Source of the DNA: Gloeocapsa sp. PCC 73106
GTDB taxonomy: Bacteria; Cyanobacteriota; Cyanobacteriia; Cyanobacteriales; Gloeocapsaceae
Direction: 5' to 3'
DNA: 38,214 nt
NCBI RefSeq assembly: GCF_000332035.1
Contig: NZ_ALVY01000193.1
Coordinates: 1-38,214 of the forward strand
Part shown: piece by piece, positions 1 through 10,116 of the stretch
Position numbering within the stretch: the stretch's first letter is position 1
Layout of the letters: the number at the start of each line of letters is the position of its first letter
Translations under genes and position numbers: made by a program
The notes under the pieces: model-generated
The model's database searches: none
What the model was told of the DNA's origin: nothing
The model's input: only the letters and a program-made list of their open reading frames with translations

Positions 1-522
1 CGTAAAGCAGTAAGTAAAATTCAATCAAAAGTAGCTAGACAAAGACAAGATTGGCAACATCAAATAAGTAGCAAGATAGTTAGCGATAATAGCCTAATTG
101 CTACAGAAAAGCTTAATCTAAAAGGGATGACACGCAAAGCAAAAGGGAAAAGAAAACGTCAAAAAACTGGCTTAAACAGAGCTATTTTAGACGTAGGAAT
201 CGGAAACCTAAAATCACTAATTAAGTACAAAGTTACCGAAGCAGGTGGATTCTATATCGAGGTTCCTACTAGTAAGGTAAAGCCTAGCCAAACCTGTCCT
301 AATTGTGGGTATCAGAAAAAGAAAACCTTAGCAGAAAGAGAGCACTGTTGTGAGAAATGCGGCTATACAGCAAATAGAGATGTAGCAGCAGCTCAAGTAA
401 TGCTTAAGTATGCGAGGGGGGTGGAACGCTCCTCTTTGTCAGACGCAGAGCCGACTAGCACTACTTCGTGTGGAAGCATGAAGTATCTGGGGGCGAGGAA
501 GCGTCAGAAACGTCTGGCCTAG
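1..522 (+). CDS. tnpB: TnpB, RNA-guided nuclease of an IS200/IS605-type element (5' end outside window)
   Basis: The reading frame is open from base 1, so this is the C-terminal part of a gene starting upstream of the window. The visible protein has the RuvC-II segment ATEKLNLKGM with its glutamate, a four-cysteine zinc finger (CPNCG about 20 residues before CEKCG), and the RuvC-III motif NRDVAAAQVML with the catalytic aspartate. These are the hallmarks of TnpB/Fanzor-type nucleases, which use a guide RNA made from the 3' end of the element. No nuclease motif in the visible half is damaged. The first methionine in the window (127) falls between RuvC-II and the rest of the domain and is not a likely real start. 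Whether a tnpA is present cannot be seen. Confidence 0.9.
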   Translation, partial: RKAVSKIQSKVARQRQDWQHQISSKIVSDNSLIATEKLNLKGMTRKAKGKRKRQKTGLNRAILDVGIGNLKSLIKYKVTEAGGFYIEVPTSKVKPSQTCPNCGYQKKKTLAEREHCCEKCGYTANRDVAAAQVMLKYARGVERSSLSDAEPTSTTSCGSMKYLGARKRQKRLA

Positions 523-545
523 CCGGCTAGACGTAGTTCATAAGT
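511..545 (+). mobile_element. Right-end hairpin of the tnpB element
   Basis: CGTCTGGCC (511-519) pairs with GGCTAGACG (525-533) around a TAGCC loop; the nine-pair stem has one G-T wobble. It overlaps the tnpB stop codon and is followed by TAGTTCATAAG. IS200/IS605 elements end in subterminal hairpins just after tnpB, and the omega RNA spans the end of the gene and this end. The exact cleavage site is inferred, since the left end is outside the window. Confidence 0.6.
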
Positions 546-609
546 TCTATAATCTAAAAAAACAATTTATTTTAATATGGAAAGCCTTAAACTTAATTAC
601 CTGTAAAAA

Positions 610-1707
610 ATGATACAGTACTTTATGCTAGAAACTCTTCGTAATCTCCCACCTTGGCTTCGTTCAACCTTAGTATTTCCGCTATTATTTCTGAACGGGT
701 TTCTTCTCGCTCTGCTTTTAAACTATCTACACCCTCTAGTATATTTTGTCATTATCGCGACGATTCTCGCTTTTGTCTTAGAGCTAGGGGTGGATTTTTT
801 GACTCAAAAAGGGATTAAACGAGGTATAGCGATCGCTCTTTTGCTGCTAGTTACTCTTTTCTTGTTAACTATTTTGAGTTTTATTCTTATACCCTTAATC
901 ATAGAACAATTGGGACAACTAATTAATACTGCTCCTCAATGGATTGCACAAACTAATCAACAGCTCGAAAATCTATCTGATTATCCCCTGTTCGAACGTT
1001 TTGCGATTGATATCAATGCAATTATCCTGAAAATTAACGAACAATTTGCCAAAATCTTGGAAGATAGTGGCGGTAAGGTTTTAAATTTAATTGGGGCTAC
1101 TATTAGCAGTTTACTTAATATTCTATTAATCTTAGTGTTAACAATTTTTTCATTAACAAATGGTCAGAGTTTTTGGCAAGGAATATTTAGTTATTTTCCT
1201 GAACCTTGGAACGAAAAAATACCCAGATACACTAAGAAAACCTTTAAAGATTACTTTTTAGCTCGCTTAATTTTAACCGTAATTTCCGCTACTGCTCGTT
1301 GGATATTATTTTTACTGGTTGGTCTTCCCTACTCAGCTTTATTCGGATTTGGATTTGGATTTGCTGGCTTTATTCCCCTTTTGGGAACCGTTTTGAGTTT
1401 GTTGGGATTTGTGATTTTATCTTTCAAGGGGATAGAATTTGGACTTAAATTTTTAGTGATTTCCTTTATTCTTGATCAAATCAGTGACAATGTTTTAGCA
1501 CCACGAATTATGGGAAACGCCATCGGCTTAAATCCCATTTGGCTAATTGTTTCTCTGTTTATTGGCGCCAAAATTGGAGGAATTTTAGGACTATTTTTAG
1601 CGGTTCCTGTAGCTAGTATTATCAAGCAAATTGTCCATGATTTACGCACACCAGTAGATCAGATTCCGGAGATTCCGGAGACACCAGAGCCAACAACCGA
1701 AAATTAG
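610..1707 (+). CDS. AI-2E family transporter (PerM/YdiK-like permease)
   Basis: This 365-residue membrane protein has hydrophobic segments at about residues 15-90 and 155-345 and a less hydrophobic loop between them. That is the two-block topology of the AI-2E/PerM family (UPF0118). A conserved-type segment near the end reads SDNVLAPRIMGNAIGLNPIW, typical of the family. The tail (PEIPETPEPTTEN) is acidic and proline-rich. Family members export small molecules or act as Na+/H+ antiporters; the substrate cannot be told here, and AI-2 transport should not be assumed. An in-frame ATG at 628 is an alternative start. The gene is 39 bp upstream of the Get3-like gene on the same strand, so the two may be co-transcribed. 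Confidence 0.85.
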   Translation: MIQYFMLETLRNLPPWLRSTLVFPLLFLNGFLLALLLNYLHPLVYFVIIATILAFVLELGVDFLTQKGIKRGIAIALLLLVTLFLLTILSFILIPLIIEQLGQLINTAPQWIAQTNQQLENLSDYPLFERFAIDINAIILKINEQFAKILEDSGGKVLNLIGATISSLLNILLILVLTIFSLTNGQSFWQGIFSYFPEPWNEKIPRYTKKTFKDYFLARLILTVISATARWILFLLVGLPYSALFGFGFGFAGFIPLLGTVLSLLGFVILSFKGIEFGLKFLVISFILDQISDNVLAPRIMGNAIGLNPIWLIVSLFIGAKIGGILGLFLAVPVASIIKQIVHDLRTPVDQIPEIPETPEPTTEN

Positions 1708-1746
1708 GTAATAATAAGAAATGTTAAAGACTCTCATTTTTTAGGT

Positions 1747-2934
1747 ATGCGTTTAATTTTAATGACCGGAAAGGGTGGGGTGGGCAAAACCTCTGTAGCT
1801 GCAGCTACGGGATTGCGTTGTGCTGAATTAGGTTATAAAACCCTGGTACTGAGTACGGATCCTGCTCACTCCCTAGCCGACAGTTTTGACTTAGAATTAG
1901 GACACGATCCTGTGAAAATCAGCGACAACCTCTGGGGTGCAGAATTAGACGCACTGAGGGAATTAGAGGGTAATTGGGGCGCCGTCAAACGATATATCAC
2001 TCAAGTTTTACAAGCGAGGGGTTTAGATGGGGTACAAGCGGAAGAATTAGCGATCTTACCGGGAATGGATGAGATTTTCAGTTTAGTTCGCGTTAAACGC
2101 CATTACGATGAGGGCGATTTTGACGTCTTGATTATCGATTCTGCACCCACTGGGACCGCTTTAAGATTGCTGAGTCTTCCTGAGGTTGGGGGTTGGTATA
2201 TGAGGCGTTTTTATAAACCCCTACAGGGTATGTCAGCAGCACTAAGACCTCTATTTGAGCCGATTTTCCGTCCCTTGACTGGATTTTCTCTCCCAGATAA
2301 AGAGGTGATGGACGCACCCTACGAGCTTTATCTACAAATAGAAGCTCTAGAAAAAGTTTTAACTGATAATACTCAGACTTCTGTGCGCTTGGTCACTAAT
2401 CCAGAAAAAATGGTGATCAAAGAATCTTTGAGAGCTCACGCTTACTTGAGCTTATATAATGTGGCTACGGATTTAGTTATCGCCAATCGAATTATTCCTG
2501 AATCGGTGACGGATCCTTTTTTTCAGCGATGGAAAGAAAATCAACAACTCTATAAGCAGGAAATCTACGATAATTTTCACCCTCTCCCGGTGAAAGAAGC
2601 ACCTTTATTCTCAGAAGAGATGTGTGGTTTAAGCGCTTTACATCAACTTAAAACCATACTTTACGCTGACGAAGATCCAACCCAGGTTTATTACAAGGAA
2701 AATACAGTCAGAGTGGTGCAGAATGGAAATTGTTACAGTCTCGAACTCTATTTACCGGGAATTCCCAAAGAACAAATTCAGTTGAATAAAACTGGAGATG
2801 AACTCAATATCCGTATTGGTAACCATCGGCGTAATCTGGTTTTACCCCAAGCTTTAGCCGCGTTGAACCCTTCTGGGGCGAAAATGGAAGAAGATTATCT
2901 CAAAATTAACTTCATTATATCGAATGGAAAATAA
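1747..2934 (+). CDS. TRC40/GET3/ArsA family ATPase with C-terminal HSP20-like domain
   Basis: The protein starts with the deviant Walker [10 protein letters not shown] (residues 8-16). It continues with the switch I segment [10 protein letters not shown], the [15 protein letters not shown] switch II region and [13 protein letters not shown], all diagnostic of Get3/ArsA ATPases. The last 90 residues ([23 protein letters not shown] and on) form the alpha-crystallin-like domain found at the end of many cyanobacterial and chloroplast Get3 homologues. Eukaryotic Get3 targets tail-anchored membrane proteins; the cyanobacterial role is less clear. No arsenite-binding cysteine cluster is evident, so arsenite export is unlikely. 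At 395 residues it is a normal single-ATPase-domain length. Confidence 0.88.
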   Translation: MRLILMTGKGGVGKTSVAAATGLRCAELGYKTLVLSTDPAHSLADSFDLELGHDPVKISDNLWGAELDALRELEGNWGAVKRYITQVLQARGLDGVQAEELAILPGMDEIFSLVRVKRHYDEGDFDVLIIDSAPTGTALRLLSLPEVGGWYMRRFYKPLQGMSAALRPLFEPIFRPLTGFSLPDKEVMDAPYELYLQIEALEKVLTDNTQTSVRLVTNPEKMVIKESLRAHAYLSLYNVATDLVIANRIIPESVTDPFFQRWKENQQLYKQEIYDNFHPLPVKEAPLFSEEMCGLSALHQLKTILYADEDPTQVYYKENTVRVVQNGNCYSLELYLPGIPKEQIQLNKTGDELNIRIGNHRRNLVLPQALAALNPSGAKMEEDYLKINFIISNGK

Positions 2935-2988
2935 AACACTAATGAAAGGAGGTTGTTTTCCGAGTTATAGCAAAAGACAGGAGGGAAA

Positions 2989-3044
2989 TCCCTACTCCCT
3001 TCTCCCTTCTCCCTGTTCCCTGTTCCCCGTTCCCTGTTCCCTAC
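2989..3044 (+). repeat. Heptameric short tandem repeat (TCCCTGT type)
   Basis: Eight consecutive heptamers (TCCCTAC, two TCCCTTC, two TCCCTGT, TCCCCGT, TCCCTGT, TCCCTAC) fill the gap before the MoaD-like gene. Such short tandemly repeated repetitive sequences are common between cyanobacterial genes. A second copy of the same repeat family lies at 15315-15342. Confidence 0.85.
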
Positions 3045-3050
3045 TTACTC

Positions 3051-3314
3051 ATGAGTGATTTAGAAACTATTGCTGTTACCATCAAGCTTTTTGCAGCTTA
3101 TCAGGAAGCTTATGGAGTTTCCGAATTAGAGCGATGCTTTCCCCAGGAAACGCCGGTTGGAGCCGTATTAGAGCAAATACTAACAGAAAAGCCCGAATTA
3201 GAACCTTGGCGACCTTTAACCCGTTTTGGTGTCAATCTACAATTCGTTGCTCCAGAAACACCTCTAAACGATGGAGACGAAGTGGTGTTAATACCTCCTG
3301 TCAGCGGTGGTTAG
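3051..3314 (+). CDS. moaD: MoaD/ThiS family sulfur carrier protein
   Basis: This 87-residue protein has the ubiquitin-like beta-grasp pattern of MoaD: IKLFAAYQEAYG near the N-terminus, an [16 protein letters not shown] end and the terminal Gly-Gly (residues 86-87) that is adenylated and thiocarboxylated. MoaD gives sulfur to precursor Z during molybdopterin synthesis as the small subunit of molybdopterin synthase. No moaE is adjacent, so a different MoaD-like carrier remains possible. The stop codon lies inside the convergent futB 3' end (14-bp tail-to-tail overlap). Confidence 0.8.
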   Translation: MSDLETIAVTIKLFAAYQEAYGVSELERCFPQETPVGAVLEQILTEKPELEPWRPLTRFGVNLQFVAPETPLNDGDEVVLIPPVSGG

Positions 3315-4923
3315 TTATTTTAACGGACAAAAAGATCACTGGAATTATCCCTACTAAAATGATTGCTAAAGCGGGTGCTGCTGCTTCAACTAGTCTTTCG
3401 TCGGAAGCGTATTGATAAACGCGAATCGCTAAAGTATCGAAATTGAATGGTCTCATCACCAGGGTAGCGGGTAATTCCTTCATCACGTCTACGAAGACTA
3501 ACATTCCTGCGGTGAGAATTCCGCCCCACATCATGGGAGTATGTATAGTTACTAGATTGCTAAAAGGATTGTGTCCTAGACTACGGGCTGCATCGTCGAG
3601 ACTGGGTTTAATTTTTTGTAGACTCGATTCGATCGCTCCCAAAGATACGGCAAAAAATCTTACCAGATAAGCAAAAATCAACCCTGTAATCGTACCAGAA
3701 ACGAGTAACCCAGTAGAGATATTAAAATTGGTGCGCAACCAAGCATCTATCCAGTTATCGAAGTTACCTAGGGGTATTAATACTCCCACCGCAATCACTG
3801 AACCGGGTATAGCGTAACCCATTCCGGCGATTCTCACCGCTGCATTAACGACTGGTTCGGCTTGTAGTCTTTGTACGTAAGCGATGATTAAAGAGAAGAA
3901 TACTGCTACGAAAGCGCTTAAACAGGACAATATTAGGCTATTTTGCGCCAGATTAAAGAAATTGTTTTCAAAAGCTTGATCTAAATTATTCCAGGTCATC
4001 TGGAACAAATATAAGCCCGGTGCGATAAAACCCAAGGCTAAGGGGATAAAACAAGCGATCCAAGCTAAACCAGCTTGTAGATAGTTCAGGTTATATCTGG
4101 ATGTTTGTTGTCGACGCGCACCTGTTTGATAGTAACGCGCTTGACTACGGGACCATCGCTCTAAAATAATTAGTATTAGCACAAAGATCATCAGGAAAGC
4201 CGCGAGTTGAGCTGCTGCTGCTCTCTGTCCAAGACCCAACCAAGTGCGATAAATCCCCGTGGTAAAGGTAGTAACGCCAAAATAGGACACCGTTCCAAAG
4301 TCGTTGAGGGTTTCCATTAAAGCTAAGGCTAACCCAGCCATAATAGAGGGACGCGCTAAGGGTAAGGCGATCGCCCAGAAACTGCGCAGAGGTGTACAAC
4401 CGAGGGAACGACTCGCTTCTAGAGTACCCGTTGACTGCTCTAAAAATGCCACCCTCGCTAACATATAGACGTAGGGGTAGAGAACGAGGGTTAACATAGC
4501 GATCGCACCTGGAAGAGAGCGAATAGTGGGAAACCAATAATCTTGAACACTCGTCCAGTTAAAGATTTTTCTCAGGGTTGTTTGTACTGGACCAAAGTAG
4601 TCGAGCATATTAGTGTAAGTATAAGCTAAGAGATAAGCAGGAGCCGCTAAAGGTAATAGTAAAGCCCACTCAAACAGTCCTCTCAGCCAAAAGTTACACA
4701 TAGTTACCAGCCAAGCTGTACCCACCCCAATCACTAACACTCCTGTTCCTACTCCTAGGATTAACCAGAGAGAATTAGTAATGTAATCCTGTAGGACTGT
4801 ACTAGCTAAATGTTGCCAAACTTCTCCCGCGTCGCTAAAGATGCTAGTGAAGATAAATAGGACTGGAGTAGCGATTAAAACAGCGATACCAATCACTAGG
4901 AGCGAAAAGAAGTTCAACATCAT
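3301..4923 (-). CDS. futB: Iron(III) ABC transporter permease, FutB-like
   Basis: This 540-residue protein has about twelve membrane segments arranged as two fused BPD_transp_1 permease units. Each unit carries an EAA-type loop: [20 protein letters not shown] in the first half and [21 protein letters not shown] in the second. That double-length layout is the FutB/SfuB/FbpB type, which moves ferric iron delivered by a periplasmic binding protein and powered by a separate ATPase. Neither partner is nearby. Its ATG overlaps the secF stop (ATGA, 4920-4923), so it is probably translated from the secD-secF message. A second in-frame ATG follows immediately. Confidence 0.85.
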   Translation of the reverse strand: MMLNFFSLLVIGIAVLIATPVLFIFTSIFSDAGEVWQHLASTVLQDYITNSLWLILGVGTGVLVIGVGTAWLVTMCNFWLRGLFEWALLLPLAAPAYLLAYTYTNMLDYFGPVQTTLRKIFNWTSVQDYWFPTIRSLPGAIAMLTLVLYPYVYMLARVAFLEQSTGTLEASRSLGCTPLRSFWAIALPLARPSIMAGLALALMETLNDFGTVSYFGVTTFTTGIYRTWLGLGQRAAAAQLAAFLMIFVLILIILERWSRSQARYYQTGARRQQTSRYNLNYLQAGLAWIACFIPLALGFIAPGLYLFQMTWNNLDQAFENNFFNLAQNSLILSCLSAFVAVFFSLIIAYVQRLQAEPVVNAAVRIAGMGYAIPGSVIAVGVLIPLGNFDNWIDAWLRTNFNISTGLLVSGTITGLIFAYLVRFFAVSLGAIESSLQKIKPSLDDAARSLGHNPFSNLVTIHTPMMWGGILTAGMLVFVDVMKELPATLVMRPFNFDTLAIRVYQYASDERLVEAAAPALAIILVGIIPVIFLSVKITNHR

Positions 4924-5852
4924 TGCACAGCTAATTTACTGGAGCGATTATTTCTCCTCCACCAAGCTAATAGGGTGCTAGCGATAAAGATACTCGAGTA
5001 TGCACCTGCGATAAAACCGACGATTAAAGCTAGAGCAAAATATTTGAGTGTTTCTCCCCCAAAGATAAAAATTGTCACCAGGGGAAGAAGAGTAGTCAGA
5101 GTCGTGTTAATTGAACGTCCTAGGGTCTGATTTACCGCTTGGTCAACTACCTCGTTGATGTCTAATTCTGGGTCTTCGGCTTGTATTTCCCTGATGCGAT
5201 CGTAAATTACTACCGTATCGTTGACGGAAAAACCGCTGATAGTTAATAGAGATACTAAAAATAGACTATCTACTTCCACACCAAGTACTATACCCAGGAA
5301 AGCAAAAACCCCCGTAGCGATTAAAACGTCGTGAGCTAGGGCGATAATAGCAAAGAAAGCATAGTCAAACTTAAATCTCACGGTCAAATAGGCGATAATT
5401 CCCAAAAAAGAGACAATCAGGGCTAAAATTCCTGACCTGAATAACTCTTTTCCAATCGTCGGACCGACTGTATCAATTTGGGTTTTGGCTGAGTCAAAGG
5501 TTCCAATCTTCTCGCTTAAACTGGCAATTAGTTGAGTTCTTTGATCTACATTTAGGTCTTGACTGCGAATAGATAAACCGTGGTCTTCAATTACTTGAAT
5601 ACTGCTATCTGCTAATTGTTGGGAAGCGAGTACTTCTCTTACCTTTCCTGAATCAATTGGTTGACTACAGTTATCGGTTATGGTACAGTCTAGTTCGATC
5701 TGTAGACGTGTTCCCCCGACAAAATCTAGTCCAGGACGTAGGGGAGCGTTAAATTTGCTCCAAGATATAATCATCGCGATGATACTGAGAGCGATCGCTA
5801 AAGCTGAAATACTCCACCAAAGTTTTTGATACTTAATTACATTGAGTTTCAT
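4920..5852 (-). CDS. secF: Protein translocase subunit SecF
   Basis: This 310-residue RND-type membrane protein has one N-terminal transmembrane helix, the [18 protein letters not shown] segment that opens the periplasmic domain, and a C-terminal block of five helices containing [17 protein letters not shown] and [16 protein letters not shown]. These are standard SecF motifs. With SecD it uses the proton gradient to help pull proteins through SecYEG; in cyanobacteria this can act at plasma and thylakoid membranes. Its start overlaps the secD stop by four bases (ATGA), indicating translational coupling. Confidence 0.95.
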   Translation of the reverse strand: MKLNVIKYQKLWWSISALAIALSIIAMIISWSKFNAPLRPGLDFVGGTRLQIELDCTITDNCSQPIDSGKVREVLASQQLADSSIQVIEDHGLSIRSQDLNVDQRTQLIASLSEKIGTFDSAKTQIDTVGPTIGKELFRSGILALIVSFLGIIAYLTVRFKFDYAFFAIIALAHDVLIATGVFAFLGIVLGVEVDSLFLVSLLTISGFSVNDTVVIYDRIREIQAEDPELDINEVVDQAVNQTLGRSINTTLTTLLPLVTIFIFGGETLKYFALALIVGFIAGAYSSIFIASTLLAWWRRNNRSSKLAVQ

Positions 5853-7267
5853 TTTAAATTTGCAGAAACGCTGAGTTTAGGACAAAATAGTTCGGGTCTC
5901 TGTCTGATTTGAGGTAGTCCCAACACCGCAATCAATAATAGAGCTCTACTACAGGTTATTGCGGTAAACATACTTACTACTACACCGATCGCTAGGGTTA
6001 GAGCGAAACCTTTGACTAAACCTGAACCTAACCAAAATAGAGCGATACAAGCGATTAAAGTAGTGACGTTACCATCTAAAATACTAGAAAAAGCGCGATA
6101 AAAACCTGATTCTACTGAACGATACAGGGTTTTCCCGTTGCGTAATTCTTCGCGAGTGCGTTCAAAAATCAACACGTTAGCGTCAACCGCCATTCCAATA
6201 CTCAAGATAAAACCTGCAATCCCTGGTAAGGTTAAGGTCACGTTGGCTAAGGAAAAAGCGGCTAGAGTGAGGATAGTATAGATTAATAGGGATATATCGG
6301 CGATCACTCCCGGAACTCTGTAGTAAACTACCATAAATATTAGTACTAGTACTAGACCACCTAATCCGGCGTAAATACTGCGTCTGATGCTATCTTGTCC
6401 CAAAGTAGCGCCCACGGTGCGATTTTCTACTACCTCTACCGGGAAGGGTAAAGCACCCCCTTTGATTTGTACGGCTAGTTCATTGGCTGATTCTATGGTA
6501 AAGTTGCCGGTAACCACTGCTCTACCACCTGCGATTCCTGTCGCTGCAAATTCTGGACCCACTCTGGGAGCGCTTAGTAATACTTCATCCAGGAAGATAC
6601 CTAGGGTTCGACCCGTTCCCGCTAGTTCTTTGGTGAGTTGGGCAAATTTGTCTCCTCCTGCTTCATCAAAGGCGATCGCCACTTCCCAAAAATTCCCGGT
6701 AGGAAGAGGTTGAGGACGAGCATCGGTTAAATTGCTCCCCGTTAAACCCACGGGTTCAAATAACTCCAAAATCGCTTGATCGGATTTACGAATAGATTCA
6801 ATTAGTTTCCCTATTTCCTGGTCTCTTTCGGCTGTTGCTGGGCTTCTACGCAATAATTCTAACTCTAACTGTTTCTGGCTTTTGATTTGCGATTCTACTT
6901 GCAACTGACCGTCTGTTCCTGGTTTCTGTTTACGGAATTCTAGTTTAGCGGTTCCCCCAAGTACTCGTTCTGCTTCTGCAGGATCGTTTACTCCTGGTAG
7001 TTGTACCAGAATTTTGTCTTGTCCTACTGTTTGTATTATAGGCTCTGCTGTCCCTAACTTGTCGATGCGGTTCTCTAATACACTTTTTAGAGATTCGAGG
7101 TCTCCCGCGTCGATTACTTGAGCGTCTGCTGTAGGTTTTGCCTGAATCGTTAATTGAGATCCTCCTTTTAAATCCAATCCTAGTCTCGGTGGGATCTGAG
7201 TGAGGATAGCGATCGCACCTAACACTAGTACCATGATCAGAACAATTAACAAGCGCTGTTTTTGCAT
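5849..7267 (-). CDS. secD: Protein translocase subunit SecD
   Basis: This 472-residue partner of SecF begins with a signal-anchor helix ([18 protein letters not shown]). It then has the [17 protein letters not shown] motif, a large periplasmic region with an extended Gln/Lys-rich insert (about residues 110-190), and a six-helix-type RND membrane block with [20 protein letters not shown], the conserved SecD transmembrane motif. It is the first gene of the secD-secF-futB unit. The 78-bp gap to the BON-domain gene upstream is the likely promoter region, but I see no clear sigma-70 boxes. Confidence 0.95.
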   Translation of the reverse strand: MQKQRLLIVLIMVLVLGAIAILTQIPPRLGLDLKGGSQLTIQAKPTADAQVIDAGDLESLKSVLENRIDKLGTAEPIIQTVGQDKILVQLPGVNDPAEAERVLGGTAKLEFRKQKPGTDGQLQVESQIKSQKQLELELLRRSPATAERDQEIGKLIESIRKSDQAILELFEPVGLTGSNLTDARPQPLPTGNFWEVAIAFDEAGGDKFAQLTKELAGTGRTLGIFLDEVLLSAPRVGPEFAATGIAGGRAVVTGNFTIESANELAVQIKGGALPFPVEVVENRTVGATLGQDSIRRSIYAGLGGLVLVLIFMVVYYRVPGVIADISLLIYTILTLAAFSLANVTLTLPGIAGFILSIGMAVDANVLIFERTREELRNGKTLYRSVESGFYRAFSSILDGNVTTLIACIALFWLGSGLVKGFALTLAIGVVVSMFTAITCSRALLLIAVLGLPQIRQRPELFCPKLSVSANLK

Positions 7268-7345
7268 TCCTTATTTCGCGTTTTCAAAAATACTTTTATT
7301 TTATCGCTTTTTTGAGCCCACACTAGTAGCATGGGCTGACTGTTT

Positions 7346-7684
7346 TTAACCTACGGTTACCTGAGAACTATCTACTGAGGTAGCACCTTCTACATCTTCA
7401 GCAATGGCGATCGCTTGATCTAAAAATGCTTGCGTTGGTACTTTACCCTTTAATACTACTGTACCACCAGTCTGAGCTACCCAAAGGGTGTCCACATCGT
7501 CTAGTTGAGAATCGCTATCAAATGCTGCTGCTACTCTTTTAGCTAAACCACTTTGATCGTATTCACCATCTAATCCTACTCTCTCGGGTGGAATTGATTC
7601 CCCTTCGGGAGTTTTTGCTTCTGTTACTGCAGGAGGGGTAGCGGGTTTCTTGCTACCTGGGAATAATCTACTTAACCAACCCAT
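7346..7684 (-). CDS. BON domain protein
   Basis: This is a small 112-residue protein. A proline-rich, charged N-terminal segment (about residues 10-35) precedes a single BON domain (about residues 43-111): LAKRVAAAFDSDSQLDDVDTLWVAQTGGTVVLKGKVPTQAFLDQA and so on, ending in the expected beta strand SSQVTVG. BON domains bind membranes or other proteins. There is no signal peptide or lipobox, so it is probably cytoplasmic. It starts MGWLSRLFPG, a short amphipathic stretch that could contact membranes. It lies on the same strand and 78 bp upstream of secD, but shared function is only a guess. Confidence 0.75.
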   Translation of the reverse strand: MGWLSRLFPGSKKPATPPAVTEAKTPEGESIPPERVGLDGEYDQSGLAKRVAAAFDSDSQLDDVDTLWVAQTGGTVVLKGKVPTQAFLDQAIAIAEDVEGATSVDSSQVTVG

Positions 7685-7751
7685 AATCTTAAGCCTCGTT
7701 TTAGTACAGCAATTATTATAAACCTTTTGCGAACATTTAGATTATTATTGA

Positions 7752-8646
7752 GTTATTCTCGATACTTATACTATAGATTATCCAAGTTTTTTACGACATT
7801 ACTCTGTTGGTTTAGATACTAATTTATCTGAACAATTTCAAGCTATTTGTGAGCAACTATCAGAAAACCCCAACTTAGAATTGATGGGTTTACTCAATAC
7901 TGCTGTTTCCTATTTGGATGCTGATATCTATTGTCAAGTTGGTTGTCAAAAAGGAGCTTATTTAATTGCTGCTTTACTCCATCACGGTAATGCGTATAAT
8001 AATCTGGGACAACTGTTAGAAAAACAAGGAAAAATAGCAGAAGCAGAAGCGATTTATCGAGAGGCGATCGCCCTGGATCCGCGTTGTTACGGTATCTATC
8101 TTAACTTAGTGAATATTTTACTCAAAAAGCGACAATTTTCCGAAGCTAATCGAGTCATTCAAGATTGTTTACAGCTCAAATTAAACATCACTCAACTTTA
8201 TCTGGATTTAATCAATAATTTGCGCTAAAGCTTTTGCTGAGTATAATCTAGATAGTCGAGAATATTGCATTATCTTGAATAGACTCAACCAAGAAGATTA
8301 TTGGAGATTAAACTTAGTTTGCGATATCTTTCTCGATTCTATCGGTTGGACGGGGGGGAATACCACTCTAGAAGCGATCGCTTGTGACTTACCCGTTGTC
8401 ACCACCCCTGGGGAGTTCATGCGTGGACGACATTCTTCTGCTATCTTAACGATGTTGCAGGTAACCGATACCATTGGGGCAGATGTATCAGAATATATAG
8501 ACATAGCCGTTAAATTAGGACTAGATCAATCTTGGCGCGATCGTGTACTAGCGCAGATGAAAGCCAATCACCATTTACTCTACGATGATTTAACCTGTAT
8601 CAGTGGGTTAGAAGCATTTTTCACCAGTTTGTTTTCCGAGAGTTAA
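7752..8646 (+). pseudogene. Decayed TPR / SPINDLY-type (GT41-like) glycosyltransferase
   Basis: Two out-of-frame pieces of one gene remain. The first (open from 7752 to 8228) carries TPR-like repeats such as NAYNNLGQLLEKQGKIAEAEAIYREAIALDPRC. The second (in frame from about 8224 to 8646) is the far C-terminal part of the catalytic domain: RLNQEDYWRLNLVCDIFLDS, GWTGGNTTLEAIACDLPVVT and the GEFMRGRHSSAIL motif. The junction near 8225 combines a frameshift with loss of roughly the first two thirds of the catalytic domain. No good start codon precedes the first piece (TGA at 7749-7751; the first candidate is TTG at 7881). Intact relatives are much longer O-GlcNAc-transferase-like proteins. I judge it non-functional. 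Confidence 0.75.
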
Positions 8647-8796
8647 TGTTATCTCTTCCCAAATAGTCAAATATCATATAATGCTTGCGCGAAGATGAAT
8701 TTTTATCGTAAAATTACTGAAGAAAAATAGAGCAAAAGCAGTTACCATCGAAAGAAATAACCAAAATACTTTACCCCTTCCTTTTTCCCTAAAAAG

Positions 8797-10053
8797 ATGA
8801 TTCCATCCCACCTCGCTAATAAAATCCAGAAAAGTATCGCCCAGTTTTTACTTACTGAGTTTCGTCCCACTACCCCCGGTTTTAAGAAGCTGATTGAGGA
8901 ATTTTTACACAAGGAAGACTCCATTTTAAAAGGACCTTATATCTCCCTGGAACATCATTTTCGTGATTTTGGGGAATCGGATGTATTACCTGACACCCCA
9001 CACTCTGATTTTGAAGATGGAATTAAAGGTCTAGGTAAGTCGATAGAAGAAGGGATGAAGGGTTTAGGGGAATTATTCGCTCCCTGGGACTTATCAGAAA
9101 AAAAGAAATTATCAACCGACATCTTACCCTCTGATTTAGAAGACTTATCGGGGGAAGAATTGGGGAAACGCTTAAAATCTCTAGCCATTATTCATAACCT
9201 ACTGGGTATCTTCGACCATCATCAAGTTATCTCTCTAGAGGATTTATGGCAAGAACTCGGTCAGAAAATGAGTTTACCCGATGACCCAGAACTATTAACT
9301 AGTTTAATCGCTCTGTGCGCTAAGGCGCGGAATCCACAAGGAGGACCTTGGGTTAATATTGAGGTTGATTTTTGGTTAAGAAAACTAAACACAATAGTCG
9401 CTACTGTTAGTAATCAGCCTAAATTGGTTTATTTTGATGACCTTACCTCGGAAGCAAAATCGAAAACCCTTCCTGTCGTGCACTGCCGAGGCTGTGGTAA
9501 TACAGGGTGGGGAGGGTTAAGAAAACACAAGGGGGAAGGAATTATCGCTTGTGAGTTAAAGGATTTCTCTAACGCTTATTCGTTCCAGAGTCCTTTAATT
9601 ACCTATATATTTCCTTCAGAAACAACACTATCTCATCAACTCTGTAGCAATTGTTTAACTTTAAATAAACAGGATGCAGATCACTGTTACAACTGCGGTG
9701 GAGAGAATCTGATTAGAGTCATCGAACCAGTTGATTTAAATAAAACTGGTCATCATGATTGTCCCTTCTGTGGAAACGAACAAGGACTAGTTATTTGGGG
9801 TGAGTATGCTGCTAGCTTAGTGAGTAAAGGGTTAATAGACCTGGTGAAGCAAATTAACGACAAGAATAATTTAGATTGCGTCACGCTTGAGCAGGATACC
9901 ATTACTTTTGAGTATGAAAGTTTGAGTCCCGATATTGTCAACGCAGATCTAATCTTTCCCCGTCATACCCCGTCACCGATTTTTACTACTTCCGGGGTTT
10001 GCATTGTAGACACGGATTTGATCTTTCCCCGTCATACTTCTTCTTCCTCTTGA
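8797..10053 (+). CDS. Zinc-ribbon protein, probably an internally deleted DEAD/DEAH helicase relative
   Basis: This 418-residue ORF has an N-terminus (FLLTEFRPTTPGFKKLIEEF, then LKGPYISLEHHF) like the start of large Lhr/MrfA-type helicases. Its middle (ARNPQGGPWVNIEVDFWL, then VVHCRGCGNTGWGG) resembles the region after the helicase core in the same proteins. No Walker A, DEAD/DEAH box or motif VI is present, so the whole ATPase core appears to be missing. Further CxxC pairs (CSNCL, CYNCG, CPFCG) look like zinc ribbons. The C-terminus holds a short internal duplication (DLIFPRHT twice) and a Ser-rich end. It could be a remnant or a separate zinc-binding protein; I favour a remnant because the frame stays open but the catalytic core is absent. 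Confidence 0.5.
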   Translation: MIPSHLANKIQKSIAQFLLTEFRPTTPGFKKLIEEFLHKEDSILKGPYISLEHHFRDFGESDVLPDTPHSDFEDGIKGLGKSIEEGMKGLGELFAPWDLSEKKKLSTDILPSDLEDLSGEELGKRLKSLAIIHNLLGIFDHHQVISLEDLWQELGQKMSLPDDPELLTSLIALCAKARNPQGGPWVNIEVDFWLRKLNTIVATVSNQPKLVYFDDLTSEAKSKTLPVVHCRGCGNTGWGGLRKHKGEGIIACELKDFSNAYSFQSPLITYIFPSETTLSHQLCSNCLTLNKQDADHCYNCGGENLIRVIEPVDLNKTGHHDCPFCGNEQGLVIWGEYAASLVSKGLIDLVKQINDKNNLDCVTLEQDTITFEYESLSPDIVNADLIFPRHTPSPIFTTSGVCIVDTDLIFPRHTSSSS

Positions 10054-10116
10054 ATTAGCATCTCTTCTAACTGATGAAAAAAAACACCACAAAGATTGAT
10101 AGGTAGAGAAGTTAAA

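Noticed and set aside
4145-4537. 130-codon minus-strand frame within futB
   Set aside because: It is an out-of-frame shadow of the permease gene, whose frame carries the EAA motifs.
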